From NCBI RefSeq assembly GCF_041102775.1, contig NZ_JBGCUO010000001.1, forward strand, positions 1,302,001-1,366,000: DNA of 64,000 bases, in the 5' to 3' direction. A model generated the notes under the pieces. That model did not search any database and was not told where the DNA came from. It was given only the letters and a program-made list of their open reading frames with translations. The DNA comes from Alcanivorax sp. REN37. GTDB lineage: Bacteria > Pseudomonadota > Gammaproteobacteria > Pseudomonadales > Alcanivoracaceae. The position numbers and the translations under genes are program-made. This document shows positions 17,964 to 26,794 of the stretch, one piece after another (within the stretch, counting starts at the first letter, position 1; each line of letters starts with the position of its first letter).

Positions 17964-18064
17964 CGGCCTCATCCTGAGCGGTTCTTATGCCGTTATCGCC
18001 CGTCCCGGGCACTCCATTTGGGGGGTGTGGGGCGTGCGTGGCGCTCTCTATATTGAAGCACTGC

Positions 18065-18103
18065 AGCCCGCGACAGGATCGCTGTTCGATCTTGTCGCGG
18101 GCT
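18065..18103. repeat. Long perfect-stem hairpin
   Basis: A 16-base arm at 18065-18080 pairs with 18088-18103 with a single G-T wobble around a seven-base loop. No T tract follows. It lies between the GST stop and the lipoprotein gene. It may act as an mRNA-end stabiliser, a REP-like element or a terminator of unusual form. Confidence 0.55.
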
Positions 18104-18182
18104 GAATCGCCGCGAGCGTTGCCTGGTTGAGGTGGGTGCCGCGGGCGGGTGAAAACAGTGCCAATGGAGGAACGATGCGGCA

Positions 18183-19226
18183 ATGGAAAAGATCCTGTTG
18201 ACGAGCGGACGCGACGGGTTGGGCAAGGTCCGTGAACTGGGACTCCTGACACTGTGCAGCCTGCTGATGGCCTGCGGTGGTGGTAGCAGCGCTGCTGATG
18301 GTTCCTCCAAAGCTGCTGGCACAGCATCGCCGGCGGCGGAGGCCATGGCGGCGCTGGGCTTGTCCTGCGAAGGCATCATTGCCGCGCAGCACGATGGCTT
18401 CTGCCTGCGCATCGATGGTGGACAGCCGCTGGTGCTGGTCAATGGAACCGTCGGCAGCGGCACCCGCGCCGGCACTTTTGACGCCAGTTATTCAGATTGG
18501 TGGTTTGCCGGCACCCAGCCGATGCACACCAGCACGCTCATGTTCTCAGTCACTGAAACGGGCGCCGCGCAATGCGGTCTGGCGTTGAGCTTGCCTGTGT
18601 CGGGTGACGCCAAGCCAATGCTCTGGGGGGACGTTCACTGCACGCGCTCCGAGCAAGGCGGCGGCTACGCAGGGACCTTCGACGGCGTGCTCAAAGACGC
18701 TAACACCGGTCGTGAATACATTGTCTCGGAGGGCTATTACCGGCTGTCTCCCTGGGGACAGGAAGACCTTATTCGCGGCCATGTTGATGGCAGCCTTCAA
18801 TTGCAATCCGGCACTGAGCTGGTGTTGAGCCACTATTGGCCTGACGGGGCGTTAGTGATTGGTGAAGATCATATGTTCCGAACCGCCGATGCCCACTGGG
18901 TGCTGGTGATCGATCCGCTGCTCGAGGTGGGCGCAACAGAAAACCCCTTGGACTGCGGTGGGCCAGACGCCCTGCTTTATTATTTCGAGTGGGACGGCGA
19001 GCAAAGCAGTTATGGCTACCACAACCGCTACGCGCTGCAACAGTGTGACATGACGGTCAGCCGCCAGCTCGGGCGCTTACGTGGGCAATTCGAAGGCACG
19101 CTGTCCGATCTTCGCGCGCAAAAGAACGTTCCTTATCGTGGCACTTTCGATGTGGCGCTGCCGAGCACTCCGCTGCTGTTTCCAGGCACCACGCCAGAGC
19201 AGTACGGCCAGCCGTTGATGTATTGA
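18183..19226 (+). CDS. Predicted lipoprotein of unknown function
   Basis: A 347-residue protein with a signal sequence ending L-L-M-A-C (lipid-attached Cys at about residue 31), then a Gly/Ser/Ala-rich linker. The rest is a beta-rich globular part with several cysteines (S-C-E-G, F-C-L-R, D-C-G-G-P-D, Q-C-D-M) that could form periplasmic disulfides. I do not recognise the family. GGAGG is 12 bases before this ATG, a long gap. The same site is better spaced for an ATG at 18175 that opens only an eight-codon frame, so the start is not certain. It precedes the two-component genes and may be functionally linked to them. Confidence 0.65.
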   Translation: MEKILLTSGRDGLGKVRELGLLTLCSLLMACGGGSSAADGSSKAAGTASPAAEAMAALGLSCEGIIAAQHDGFCLRIDGGQPLVLVNGTVGSGTRAGTFDASYSDWWFAGTQPMHTSTLMFSVTETGAAQCGLALSLPVSGDAKPMLWGDVHCTRSEQGGGYAGTFDGVLKDANTGREYIVSEGYYRLSPWGQEDLIRGHVDGSLQLQSGTELVLSHYWPDGALVIGEDHMFRTADAHWVLVIDPLLEVGATENPLDCGGPDALLYYFEWDGEQSSYGYHNRYALQQCDMTVSRQLGRLRGQFEGTLSDLRAQKNVPYRGTFDVALPSTPLLFPGTTPEQYGQPLMY

Positions 19227-19441
19227 AGCAGCCCGCTGCCTACCACCCTGACGTCACTAGCTCTCCTGGCGAGCCACTCGGCGGCGTGGCTGACCAGCGC
19301 AGAGGTGCAGCCAGCGCACAGGCTTCATTCTCATGCCGGAATGAGCGATGGTGCGGGTGGCCTTCGCTGCAGTGCTGCCGCTTTAGGTGGCAACAGCCGT
19401 TTGCGCAAGGGATGACGATAAATTCAAGGAATGACAAGAGC

Positions 19442-19473
19442 AGAGTGCCGGTGGCAGCAGGGGATGGCACTCT
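19442..19473. promoter_or_regulatory. Inverted repeat before response regulator gene
   Basis: AGAGTGCC and GGCACTCT form perfect eight-base arms around 16 bases, ending 30 bases before the response-regulator ATG. It could be an operator or a leader hairpin. Confidence 0.4.
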
Positions 19474-19503
19474 CGGCTGGCGCCGTCGCCGGGAGGGCGT
19501 GGA

Positions 19504-20163
19504 ATGAAAGACGCATTGGTGTTGGAAGACCACGCCGAAAGCCGAGAGTGGCTGACTGGCCTGTTGCACGACGCGTATCCGGGTATTGAGGTGGTGGCGG
19601 TGCGTACGCTGGCGGAGGCGCTGGAGCAGGTCGCGAGCCGCTGCTTCGGCATCGCGTTGGTAGACATCAGCTTGCCCGACGGTTGTGGCACCGAACTGGT
19701 TCGAGTGGTGCGGGGCAGCGCCGCCAACACCTATGTGGTGATGGCATCCATCTTTGACGACGACGAGCATCTTTTCTCGGCACTCCAGGCCGGTGCGCAG
19801 GGCTATCTGCTCAAAGACCAGCCGCGCAGCCGGTTACTGTCCCAGCTGCAGGGCATCGTGCGCGGAGAGCCGCCGCTGTCGCCTAGCATTGCGCGCCGTA
19901 TGTTGCGGCATTTCCGCGCAGCGCCGGCGGCGCCAACTCGCGAGCCGGGAAACAGCCAGGGCTTGAGCGAGCGTGAAACCGAAGTGCTGCGGCTGCTGGC
20001 ACGCGGCTTTACTCGCAGCGATATCGCTCAAGCGTTGGCGATTACCCCTAATACCGTGGCCGGCCATGTAAAGAACATCTACCGCAAGCTGGATGTATCG
20101 GGCCGGGCTGAAGCGACGCTGGAAGCGGTGCGATTGGGAGTGGTGCCCAGTGAATCGCCCTGA
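19504..20163 (+). CDS. NarL/LuxR-type response regulator
   Basis: A 219-residue response regulator. The receiver domain has acidic D9, phosphoacceptor Asp54 in A-L-V-D-I-S-L-P-D-G, and the G-Y-L-L-K-D lysine. A LuxR-type HTH follows at about residues 150-210: L-S-E-R-E-T-E-V-L-R-L-L-A-R-G, I-A-Q-A-L-A-I-T-P-N-T-V-A-G-H-V-K-N-I-Y-R-K-L. Its end overlaps the kinase gene by 14 bases, so the two are a cognate pair. The target genes are unknown; the flanking lipoprotein and barrel genes are the natural candidates. Confidence 0.9.
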   Translation: MKDALVLEDHAESREWLTGLLHDAYPGIEVVAVRTLAEALEQVASRCFGIALVDISLPDGCGTELVRVVRGSAANTYVVMASIFDDDEHLFSALQAGAQGYLLKDQPRSRLLSQLQGIVRGEPPLSPSIARRMLRHFRAAPAAPTREPGNSQGLSERETEVLRLLARGFTRSDIAQALAITPNTVAGHVKNIYRKLDVSGRAEATLEAVRLGVVPSESP

Positions 20164-22342
20164 CAGACGCCGGCGCTGGGCACTGGCGCCGCTGCAAAGT
20201 TTGTTGCTGGTGCTGATTGCGTTGATGTGTGCAACCGCTGTTGCGGTGCTGTGCGCGCTGCAGGGGCCTTGGTTGGGCCTGACGCTGGACGAGTATGAAC
20301 ACGGCGTTCGCGTAGTGCGGGTGGACCCGCATGGGCCCTCGTTCCAGCGTATTGCCGAGGGTGATCAGCTGACCGGCCTAGTGGCAGCGGGGCGGTTGCT
20401 CTCTCTTGAAGGCTACTGGTTGTCATCCCAGCCGCATGCGTCGCCGACCTTTGCCGGCTACCACGATTTTCTCCAGCGTGAAGACCAAGTCGCTTCTGCA
20501 CTGCGTGGTGAGGAGGTGGTGCTGCAACGTGCCGGGCAACTGCCGGTGAGCGTAGCGCCCAGCCGGGATCGTCGCCTTGCCTCGTTGCCACTGGAGTTTT
20601 GGCTGCTGCATTTCTACGGACTGCTGGCCTGCATGATCGGTGTGTCGGTGTGGGTATTTCTGCCACACAGCTGGCCGGCGCGGCTGCTGGCGTTGTCCGG
20701 GTTCAGCATGTTCGTCGCCACGTGGCAGCATAGCTTGTGGGAGGCGCGTGAGCTGGCGCTGCCGGGCGCGGTGTTCGATGCGTTGATGCAAGGCAATCAC
20801 TTGGCACTCCATGGCCTGCTGTTGTGCCTGTTGCATTTGATGGTGCTCTACCCTCAGCCGTTGCCCCACGCCCGTCGCTGGATCCTGTTATCCACGTTGT
20901 TGGTCGCCCTGGTGCTGCTCAACGAGGCCTTTGGCGTGGTGCAATGGCCTTTCCATACGTTCTATCTGCCTCTTCTTTTCTACTATGTGGGTGGTACCTG
21001 GGTGGCCATCCGCCAATGGCGGCGGTCCCGACATCTGCCGGAGGAACGCGGGGCATTACGCTGGGTGATTCTGTCGACCCTGCTGACCATGGGTATGGGC
21101 ATGGTGGTCTATTTCCTGCCGGTGATCCTAGATGTGCCACCGATGGCGTCGCCGTCCACCATGGTGGGGCTGGTGGTGACTCTCTATTTGGGCTTCGCCT
21201 TGGGCATTTTGCGTTACCGGTTGTTCCAGCTGGAGCGTTGGTGGTTTGTCGCCTGGTTATGGTTTCTCGGCGGCCTTAGTGTGCTGCTGGTGGATGCTGC
21301 CATCATCACGTTTTTTGGTTTGCAGCCAGCGTTGGCCTTGGGGATGTCCGTGCTACTGGTGGGCTGGGGATATTTTCCAGCGCGGCAATGGGCGCTGCGA
21401 CGCCTGTCGTCGGTGCCGGCCACGTCGATGGAGCATTACATGCCGGTGTTCGTGGCGGCGCTGTACGACTGCGCGCCGGAACGGGTGGGCGAGTTGTGGC
21501 GTGAGTTGCTGCAGCAACTGTTCCGCCCGTTGAGTCTGGATCAGGTGCCGCAGCCGCTGGAGCAGGCGCGACTGGCGCAAAATGGCGCCTTGCTGCTGGT
21601 GCCTGATCTGGAATGCGCTGACAGTTCACTGAGCTTGCGCTACAGCCAGGGCGGTCGCCGTTTGTTCAGCGCTCGGGATCAGGCCATTGCGCGTGCACTG
21701 GCCGCCACGGCGGCGCGCATCAACGAGGTGCGCAAGGCGCGTGAGAGTGGCGCGCAACAGGAGCGCCACCGCATCATGCGGGACTTGCATGATGAAGTCG
21801 GCGGCAGATTGCTGTCGTTGATCCTCACCGCTCCGGATGAAAATTCGGAGAAGCTGGCGCGTAAAGCAATGTCTGCGCTGCGGGAAACGATTTATGTGCT
21901 CGACCACAATCGTCGCTATCGGCTCGATGAAGTGCTGGACGACTGGCGCGATGACTTGCTCGAACGTCTTGCGCCACTGGATTGCAGCTTGTCAGCGAGT
22001 TGGCCTGCGGAAGCCGCCGCCGCACATCACCATTTAACGCCAAGGCAGTATGTCAACTTGCGCCGGGTGCTGGATGAGGCGGTGACTAATGCTCTCAAGC
22101 ACGGCTGCGACAAACGTATGGAGCTGGTGGTGGCGCTGCAATCAGAGCCGTCCCCCAGCTTGCAACTCACCCTTACCAACCCATGTCGGAGTGGGACAGC
22201 GTTCGAGCCCGATGACCTGTTGCCGGGCCATGGCTTGGACAATATCCGCAATCGCATGGCCGAGTTGGATGGAACCGCGGAAGTGATCCACTCGGCCGGC
22301 GCATCCGCTTGTTTCAGCCTTCAGGTGCGGATGCCGCTCTGA
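20150..22342 (+). CDS. Multi-pass sensor histidine kinase, HisKA_3/NarX type
   Basis: A 730-residue kinase starting at GTG 20150, with GGGAG upstream. One membrane helix near residues 12-34 is followed by a periplasmic segment resembling a PDZ-like fold (G-V-R-V-V-R-V-D-P-H-G-P-S). A block of about eight hydrophobic helices then runs to roughly residue 420. The phosphoacceptor is His547 in M-R-D-L-H-D-E-V-G-G. The ATPase has D-E-A-V-T-N-A-L-K-H-G (N box) and G-H-G-L-D-N-I-R-N-R-M (G box). This topology, a short extracytoplasmic domain plus a polytopic sensor, recalls ComP-like kinases that read external or membrane signals. It partners the regulator just upstream. Confidence 0.88.
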   Translation: MNRPDRRRRWALAPLQSLLLVLIALMCATAVAVLCALQGPWLGLTLDEYEHGVRVVRVDPHGPSFQRIAEGDQLTGLVAAGRLLSLEGYWLSSQPHASPTFAGYHDFLQREDQVASALRGEEVVLQRAGQLPVSVAPSRDRRLASLPLEFWLLHFYGLLACMIGVSVWVFLPHSWPARLLALSGFSMFVATWQHSLWEARELALPGAVFDALMQGNHLALHGLLLCLLHLMVLYPQPLPHARRWILLSTLLVALVLLNEAFGVVQWPFHTFYLPLLFYYVGGTWVAIRQWRRSRHLPEERGALRWVILSTLLTMGMGMVVYFLPVILDVPPMASPSTMVGLVVTLYLGFALGILRYRLFQLERWWFVAWLWFLGGLSVLLVDAAIITFFGLQPALALGMSVLLVGWGYFPARQWALRRLSSVPATSMEHYMPVFVAALYDCAPERVGELWRELLQQLFRPLSLDQVPQPLEQARLAQNGALLLVPDLECADSSLSLRYSQGGRRLFSARDQAIARALAATAARINEVRKARESGAQQERHRIMRDLHDEVGGRLLSLILTAPDENSEKLARKAMSALRETIYVLDHNRRYRLDEVLDDWRDDLLERLAPLDCSLSASWPAEAAAAHHHLTPRQYVNLRRVLDEAVTNALKHGCDKRMELVVALQSEPSPSLQLTLTNPCRSGTAFEPDDLLPGHGLDNIRNRMAELDGTAEVIHSAGASACFSLQVRMPL

Positions 22343-22931
22343 CTGCCATCGTCGTTGGGCCAGGGCGCTCCATGCATACAGACCCTTCACTGCATCAGTC
22401 GCGGTCACTAGACGGAATACGTTAGGGCAGCAGCGCGCATCGGCGTTGCTGCTTCAATTCCCGTCTTGTGATGTGTGACCCGATCGAGCCGCTTTGGCGA
22501 CCGCCGTGCGCCGCATGCCTCTGATCATTTATTGCGCCCCTGGCGGCTGCTAGCCGAGCTGAAGCGCAGTGGTGGCTGAGGTGGCAACCTCATCCTCCCC
22601 CCTCTGTTGCCGATTGTGCACGCTGATTTTCGCCGTTGTTGCGCGGCTATCTCGAGGCATGTTCCCGCTTCGTGCCAAGGCGGCAAGGTGCCGTGCCAGG
22701 GCAGCGGGTTGGGCCAGTCCGGTCCAGGCGGCTATCGCGTTCAAGTGCGCTGCTAACTCCTCCTAGGCGGGTGCCGATCTGAGCGGGGGTGCGCCGGGGG
22801 GACTCGTTTGGGGGATGGGGATTATTCGCTTGGCTCCCTATCGTTCCCGCTGAGCGTTGCACCACTCGGTAAGAGGCGGCTGCAGCAGGATGAGCAATCA
22901 CGCGTGGACGCGTCGGCAAGGGGAACGAGGG
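22343..22931. other. Intergenic region before barrel gene
   Basis: About 590 bases with no supported gene. An imperfect hairpin at about 22426-22451 (GCAGCA arm against TGCTGC) may end the kinase transcript. G-rich runs near 22780-22820 precede the barrel gene and probably contain its promoter, but I cannot assign -35/-10 elements with confidence. Confidence 0.45.
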
Positions 22932-23516
22932 ATGAGGTGGCTGGGTAAGCTCGGTTGGGTGCTTGTGGCATTGACGCTGGTGGGAGCAGAGGCGGTAGCG
23001 GATACCCCGCAGGTGAGCTACCGCTATCTGGACGGCGGGTACCAGAAAATGACCGGGGACTTGGGGCCGGACGGTTTTTTCCTGCGCGGTTCCTATGGAT
23101 TCCATGAGCGCTTCTATGTCGCAGGTGGCGTCGATCAGCTGGAAAAAAGTGGCGTCAAGCAACAAGTGATGTCGTTGGGCGGCGGCATGGTCATGCCTGT
23201 GGACAGCCGTACTGATGTCTACGGAGAGTTGCGTCTCGTCCGCGCCAAAATCACTGTGAAAATGCCATGGATCGGCTCCGTAAGTGACTCCGACTCTGGT
23301 TTCCAGGTTGAGGCAGGCGGTCGGATGATGCTGTCACCGCAATGGGAAGCACGCGCATTCCTGCGCTACATGGACGTGGGCGACGCGGATGAAACGTTTA
23401 TCGGCGGTCAAGGGGTGTACCGACTCCATGAACAGTTCGCGCTGCATGCCGGTGCCAGCCGCCTGATGGATGCTTCTGAGTTTCTGTTCGAACTGGGCGG
23501 GCGCTTCAACTTCTGA
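22932..23516 (+). CDS. Small outer-membrane beta-barrel protein
   Basis: A 194-residue protein with a signal peptide (about residues 1-23, ending A-V-A-D) and alternating beta strands: V-S-Y-R-Y-L-D-G-G, F-Y-V-A-G-G-V-D, M-S-L-G-G-G-M-V-M, V-Y-G-E-L-R-L-V, F-Q-V-E-A-G-G-R. The terminal F-E-L-G-G-R-F-N-F has the C-terminal Phe used for outer membrane insertion. The size fits an eight-stranded barrel. The function is unknown. It is 67 bases ahead of the lipoprotein gene at 23584 and both may be one transcript, downstream of the sensor pair. Confidence 0.75.
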   Translation: MRWLGKLGWVLVALTLVGAEAVADTPQVSYRYLDGGYQKMTGDLGPDGFFLRGSYGFHERFYVAGGVDQLEKSGVKQQVMSLGGGMVMPVDSRTDVYGELRLVRAKITVKMPWIGSVSDSDSGFQVEAGGRMMLSPQWEARAFLRYMDVGDADETFIGGQGVYRLHEQFALHAGASRLMDASEFLFELGGRFNF

Positions 23517-23583
23517 CCAACCTTGCGGCCTCGGCCCAGCCCGCAAGCCAGGGGCGGGGCGGCATCACAGCAGGAAATATCCT

Positions 23584-25341
23584 ATGAAAACCTGGAAACG
23601 GGATGGCCTGGCCTTGGCCTTGGTCCTGGTCTTATCTGGCTGCGGTGGCAGCAGCGGTGGTGGCAGCAGCAAGGCACCCGGTGGCGGCACCCTAGCGCCG
23701 CCGGCACCCACGCAGTTGCCTGAGTTGAGTGGCTTGTCATCTGATGCAGATGTTCATGGCCGCCTTTTCTATAGCAGCACGGAGAGCGGTAAGCGCGGAC
23801 TGTTTGCCTACCACCCGGAGCGTCAACAGTCTGAATTAGTGGACAGCACACCCTATCTGAATGGACATCTGACCAGTTTGCACCCTATTCACCGGGCAGA
23901 TGTGGCTGCCGATGGCGTGACGTTGTCGAACCTGATGATTGATCAGGTGCTCTACTTCCGTCACCAGAGTAATAACTGGGTACCGGATCAGTTGGTACGC
24001 GTCGCCACCGATCCGACGCCGTTGGCGGTGGAGCGCGAGCAGGTATCGTCAGCGTCCGCGAACCTGATCGATGCAGTCTCGGATCTACAAGTATTTCAAT
24101 ATGACCTCAGTGATCCGTTGCAGACGGCTTACGCGTTCAAGCTGGGAAGCGGGGGCAATGCGCGTTGGCAGCAATTGCGGTTGGGCACCACTGCGCAACA
24201 GGCGCCGCTGTCTTTCGCGGCGGGACACAGAGTCGTTAGCACTGTGCTCGACCCAAGCTCACTGAAGCCGGGCGGTTGGTTGGTGGTGGACGCCCAGCGC
24301 AAGCTCAAACAGGTAACCATGGACGGTACGGTGCTGCCAGAGGTTCTGGCCGTGGACATCGACGAAGTGGTGCTGCTGGAAACCTTCCGCGATGGCTCAC
24401 AACTATTGGTGATGGCGGGTGAAGATGACGCGGCAGGAGTGCTTTGGCGCTACCGTCCTGGCGCAGACTCCAACACTGCCGGATCTGCCACCGACTTGCG
24501 TAATGTAGCGGGCGAGCAACTGTTGTTTCCACGCAGTCTTTGGAGCGATGCCCTAGCCGTGCCTGGCGACAATCACAGAACACTCGATGGCGATGACTTT
24601 TATATCGCCACCACTTCGCCGGGGCTGCTGATCACCACTGATGCCCAGCTCTACCGGATCAGCCGCAATGGTTGGGAACAGCTGCTGTCGCTTGGCAGCG
24701 CTGATGTCATGGACTTCCAGAACCACGCGGTGCTGGGCAACTTCCTAGTCGCCAGTAATGGGCATTTGCTGTGGACCCTGAATGGAGCGATTGAGAAAGT
24801 CTCCAAAACGGCCCCCTATTCCCGTTCGGTGTGGGTAGAGGCGGTGGATGGTGCTTTCGATGCATTGCCTGAGCTGGTGGCGCGCCGCGACGGGTGGTTG
24901 TTCTTCAACCGGCGTCTCACCCACGATGACTACCAGGCTATCGCTATGCATGAAGGTGGCCAGCCCAGCGTGCTGCTGCCAGACACCCGTTGGGTCGGTG
25001 CGTCCACCAGTGGTCGCGGCACGCTGCTGGGTAATCTGAGTGATCTGGAAATCAGTGAAGTGTTTTTCTGGGACGCCGCGGCTAAAGAGGTGGGCGCAGT
25101 GGAAGCCAGTGCGCCGCTGCAAGGACGTGTACGTCTTGGCACCCTGCCGGACAGTGTCACTGAAGTGAACATGTCCAATGTTGGAGCGGGGCCGCACCGG
25201 CTGTTGCAGTTGGTCCATGGCAACCGCTACGAAGTGGTGGCGGTCGACACGCGTGCAACGGACTCGATGGTGCATCTGCTCGATCAACTTGCCGCGGGGG
25301 AGCAGGACGCATTCCTCACCCGGCCGGTCTCCGGGTTCTGA
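23584..25341 (+). CDS. Predicted lipoprotein, possible beta-propeller, unknown function
   Basis: A 585-residue protein with lipobox L-S-G-C (Cys20), then a Gly/Ser/Pro-rich linker to about residue 45. The remainder is beta-rich, with recurring short strands and A-D-G/W-L-F-F-type turns such as G-R-L-F-Y-S-S-T, G-G-W-L-V-V-D-A, and R-D-G-W-L-F-F-N-R-R. That pattern would suit a propeller or repeat fold, but I do not recognise the family. AGGAAA precedes the ATG by eight bases. It probably faces the periplasm or cell surface and may work with the barrel protein upstream. Confidence 0.65.
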   Translation: MKTWKRDGLALALVLVLSGCGGSSGGGSSKAPGGGTLAPPAPTQLPELSGLSSDADVHGRLFYSSTESGKRGLFAYHPERQQSELVDSTPYLNGHLTSLHPIHRADVAADGVTLSNLMIDQVLYFRHQSNNWVPDQLVRVATDPTPLAVEREQVSSASANLIDAVSDLQVFQYDLSDPLQTAYAFKLGSGGNARWQQLRLGTTAQQAPLSFAAGHRVVSTVLDPSSLKPGGWLVVDAQRKLKQVTMDGTVLPEVLAVDIDEVVLLETFRDGSQLLVMAGEDDAAGVLWRYRPGADSNTAGSATDLRNVAGEQLLFPRSLWSDALAVPGDNHRTLDGDDFYIATTSPGLLITTDAQLYRISRNGWEQLLSLGSADVMDFQNHAVLGNFLVASNGHLLWTLNGAIEKVSKTAPYSRSVWVEAVDGAFDALPELVARRDGWLFFNRRLTHDDYQAIAMHEGGQPSVLLPDTRWVGASTSGRGTLLGNLSDLEISEVFFWDAAAKEVGAVEASAPLQGRVRLGTLPDSVTEVNMSNVGAGPHRLLQLVHGNRYEVVAVDTRATDSMVHLLDQLAAGEQDAFLTRPVSGF

Positions 25342-25348
25342 CGGGGGC

Positions 25349-25383
25349 GTTGCAATGGGCGGCCTCAGCCCGCCCATTGCAAC
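25349..25383. terminator. Shared hairpin between convergent genes
   Basis: A perfect 14-base stem (25349-25362 with 25370-25383) and seven-base loop lie between the lipoprotein stop and the azlD stop, which falls in the loop. There is no T tract, so efficiency is uncertain, but the position suits a bidirectional transcript end. Confidence 0.55.
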
Positions 25384-25694
25384 AGCAGCATGTGGCACCC
25401 GGTGGCAGCGAGGATCGACAGCAGCACGTTGCGCCAGCGCCAGTGCAGCACCCACGCCAGCAGCGCCGGGATCAGCAGCGGCAAACCCTGTGCCTGCTGC
25501 CACTGACCCGGCAGCAGGTTCACGTCGGCGAGGCTGTACAGCACCAGCAACGTCAGGATCATCGCCGGCATCTGGCGGCCCGCGTGGCGCAGAAAGGGCT
25601 GGTCGGTCTGCTTCAGCAGCACAAACGGAAGCACCCGGCTGGCGTAGGTGATCAGGCCGGCGGCCACCATCAGCCATAGCAACTCAATGCTCAT
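25365..25694 (-). CDS. azlD: AzlD-family branched-chain amino acid exporter subunit
   Basis: A 109-residue membrane protein with about four hydrophobic helices. The family pattern is G-L-I-T-Y-A-S-R-V-L-P-F followed by P-A-M-I-L-T-L-L-V. AzlD is the small partner of AzlC in branched-chain amino acid (or analogue) export. Its ATG at 25694 overlaps the end of azlC by 11 bases, showing coupled translation. Confidence 0.88.
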   Translation of the reverse strand: MSIELLWLMVAAGLITYASRVLPFVLLKQTDQPFLRHAGRQMPAMILTLLVLYSLADVNLLPGQWQQAQGLPLLIPALLAWVLHWRWRNVLLSILAATGCHMLLLQWAG

Positions 25695-26367
25695 GGCGGC
25701 GGCTCCGCAGGTAATCGCCGGCGACAAGCAACAGACAGCCGCCGATGGCGGCCAGCAGGAAGTGCTCGCGCGGCAACAGCCACAGGCACAGTAGGCCCAT
25801 CAGTAACGCTTGTACGAAATAGCGGGGCTGCCGCACCTGCATGAACTGCTCCACCATCAACACGATGAACAGCGCGGCGAGGGCAAACGGCAGCCCGTCC
25901 AGTGCCAGCGGTAATTCATGGCCGGCCAACGCCCCGATCAGTACGCCGCCGACCCAATAGCATTGGTTGAGAAAGGCAATGCGCCCGGCGTTGGCCAGTC
26001 CTTGTTCCGGCGGCAGCGATACCAGCAGCGAGAACGTCTCGTCGGTAAGCGCGTAAAGCGTGTAGTGCTTCTGGCCGCGACTGCGAAAGCGGTGATGCAG
26101 CAGCGACAGACCGTAGAACAGATGGCGCGAGCTGAGCAGCGCTACCGCCACCAGAATCTGCACCGTTCCGACGCCAGCGCCCCACAGCGAGAGCAGCAAA
26201 AACTGATTGGTGCCGGAATAAACCAGCACGGACATCAGTACCGGCACCCACACCGGCAGCGCCATCTGCGCCGCCACCAGACCGAACGCAAAACCCAGCG
26301 GCAGGTAGCCCATCAGCACCGGGGTGGTAAGGCGGAACAAGGCCCGCCAGGACATCGAAGTGTGCAT
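25684..26367 (-). CDS. azlC: AzlC-family branched-chain amino acid permease
   Basis: A 227-residue integral membrane protein. The AzlC signature P-L-G-F-A-F-G-L-V-A-A-Q is followed by Y-S-G-T-N-Q-F-L-L-L-S-L-W and Y-A-L-T-D-E-T-F-S. With AzlD it forms an exporter of branched-chain amino acids or toxic analogues at the inner membrane. The ATG at 26367 is preferred; one at 26355 is also possible, and neither has a strong ribosome site. Confidence 0.88.
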   Translation of the reverse strand: MHTSMSWRALFRLTTPVLMGYLPLGFAFGLVAAQMALPVWVPVLMSVLVYSGTNQFLLLSLWGAGVGTVQILVAVALLSSRHLFYGLSLLHHRFRSRGQKHYTLYALTDETFSLLVSLPPEQGLANAGRIAFLNQCYWVGGVLIGALAGHELPLALDGLPFALAALFIVLMVEQFMQVRQPRYFVQALLMGLLCLWLLPREHFLLAAIGGCLLLVAGDYLRSRRHEH

Positions 26368-26518
26368 GCTTGTGAGCGTCGCCTGTTTCCCATAACGTGC
26401 GTGATCCCCGCCGGCGCTGCCGGGCGGGCCCATCTGCGGCGGCCGCTATCAAGCGAGATCGTCACGCTCGAGTCAAATGCCGGCGATGCCGCGCCCGGCC
26501 CACAAAGGACATGCCCCG

Positions 26519-26788
26519 ATGCAGGACCAGGAACAACTGGAAGAAGAGTTTGCCCGCCGCAAGTTGGTGGAAGCGGTGGAAAACCAGATCGCTGACGGCC
26601 ACCCCCGTGAAGCGGGGCTGGTGCTGATGGCGCTGCTGTCCAAAGGGCTCGAACGGGACGACGTGCTGTGGGCCATGGCGCAGGTGCTGGCCGAGCACAT
26701 CAGCCAAGCGATGGCCTCCGACCAGCCGTTCGACCTCAATGGTTACGCCCGTGATTTACTGGCGCTGACCACCGAGGACGATGATTGA
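26519..26788 (+). CDS. Small acidic protein of unknown function
   Basis: An 89-residue, mostly helical, acidic protein (Q-E-Q-L-E-E-E-F start, T-T-E-D-D-D end) without signal or membrane segments. AGGA stands nine bases before the ATG. I do not recognise the family. It ends six bases from the end of the convergent MHS transporter gene. Confidence 0.7.
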   Translation: MQDQEQLEEEFARRKLVEAVENQIADGHPREAGLVLMALLSKGLERDDVLWAMAQVLAEHISQAMASDQPFDLNGYARDLLALTTEDDD

Positions 26789-26794
26789 ATCACG

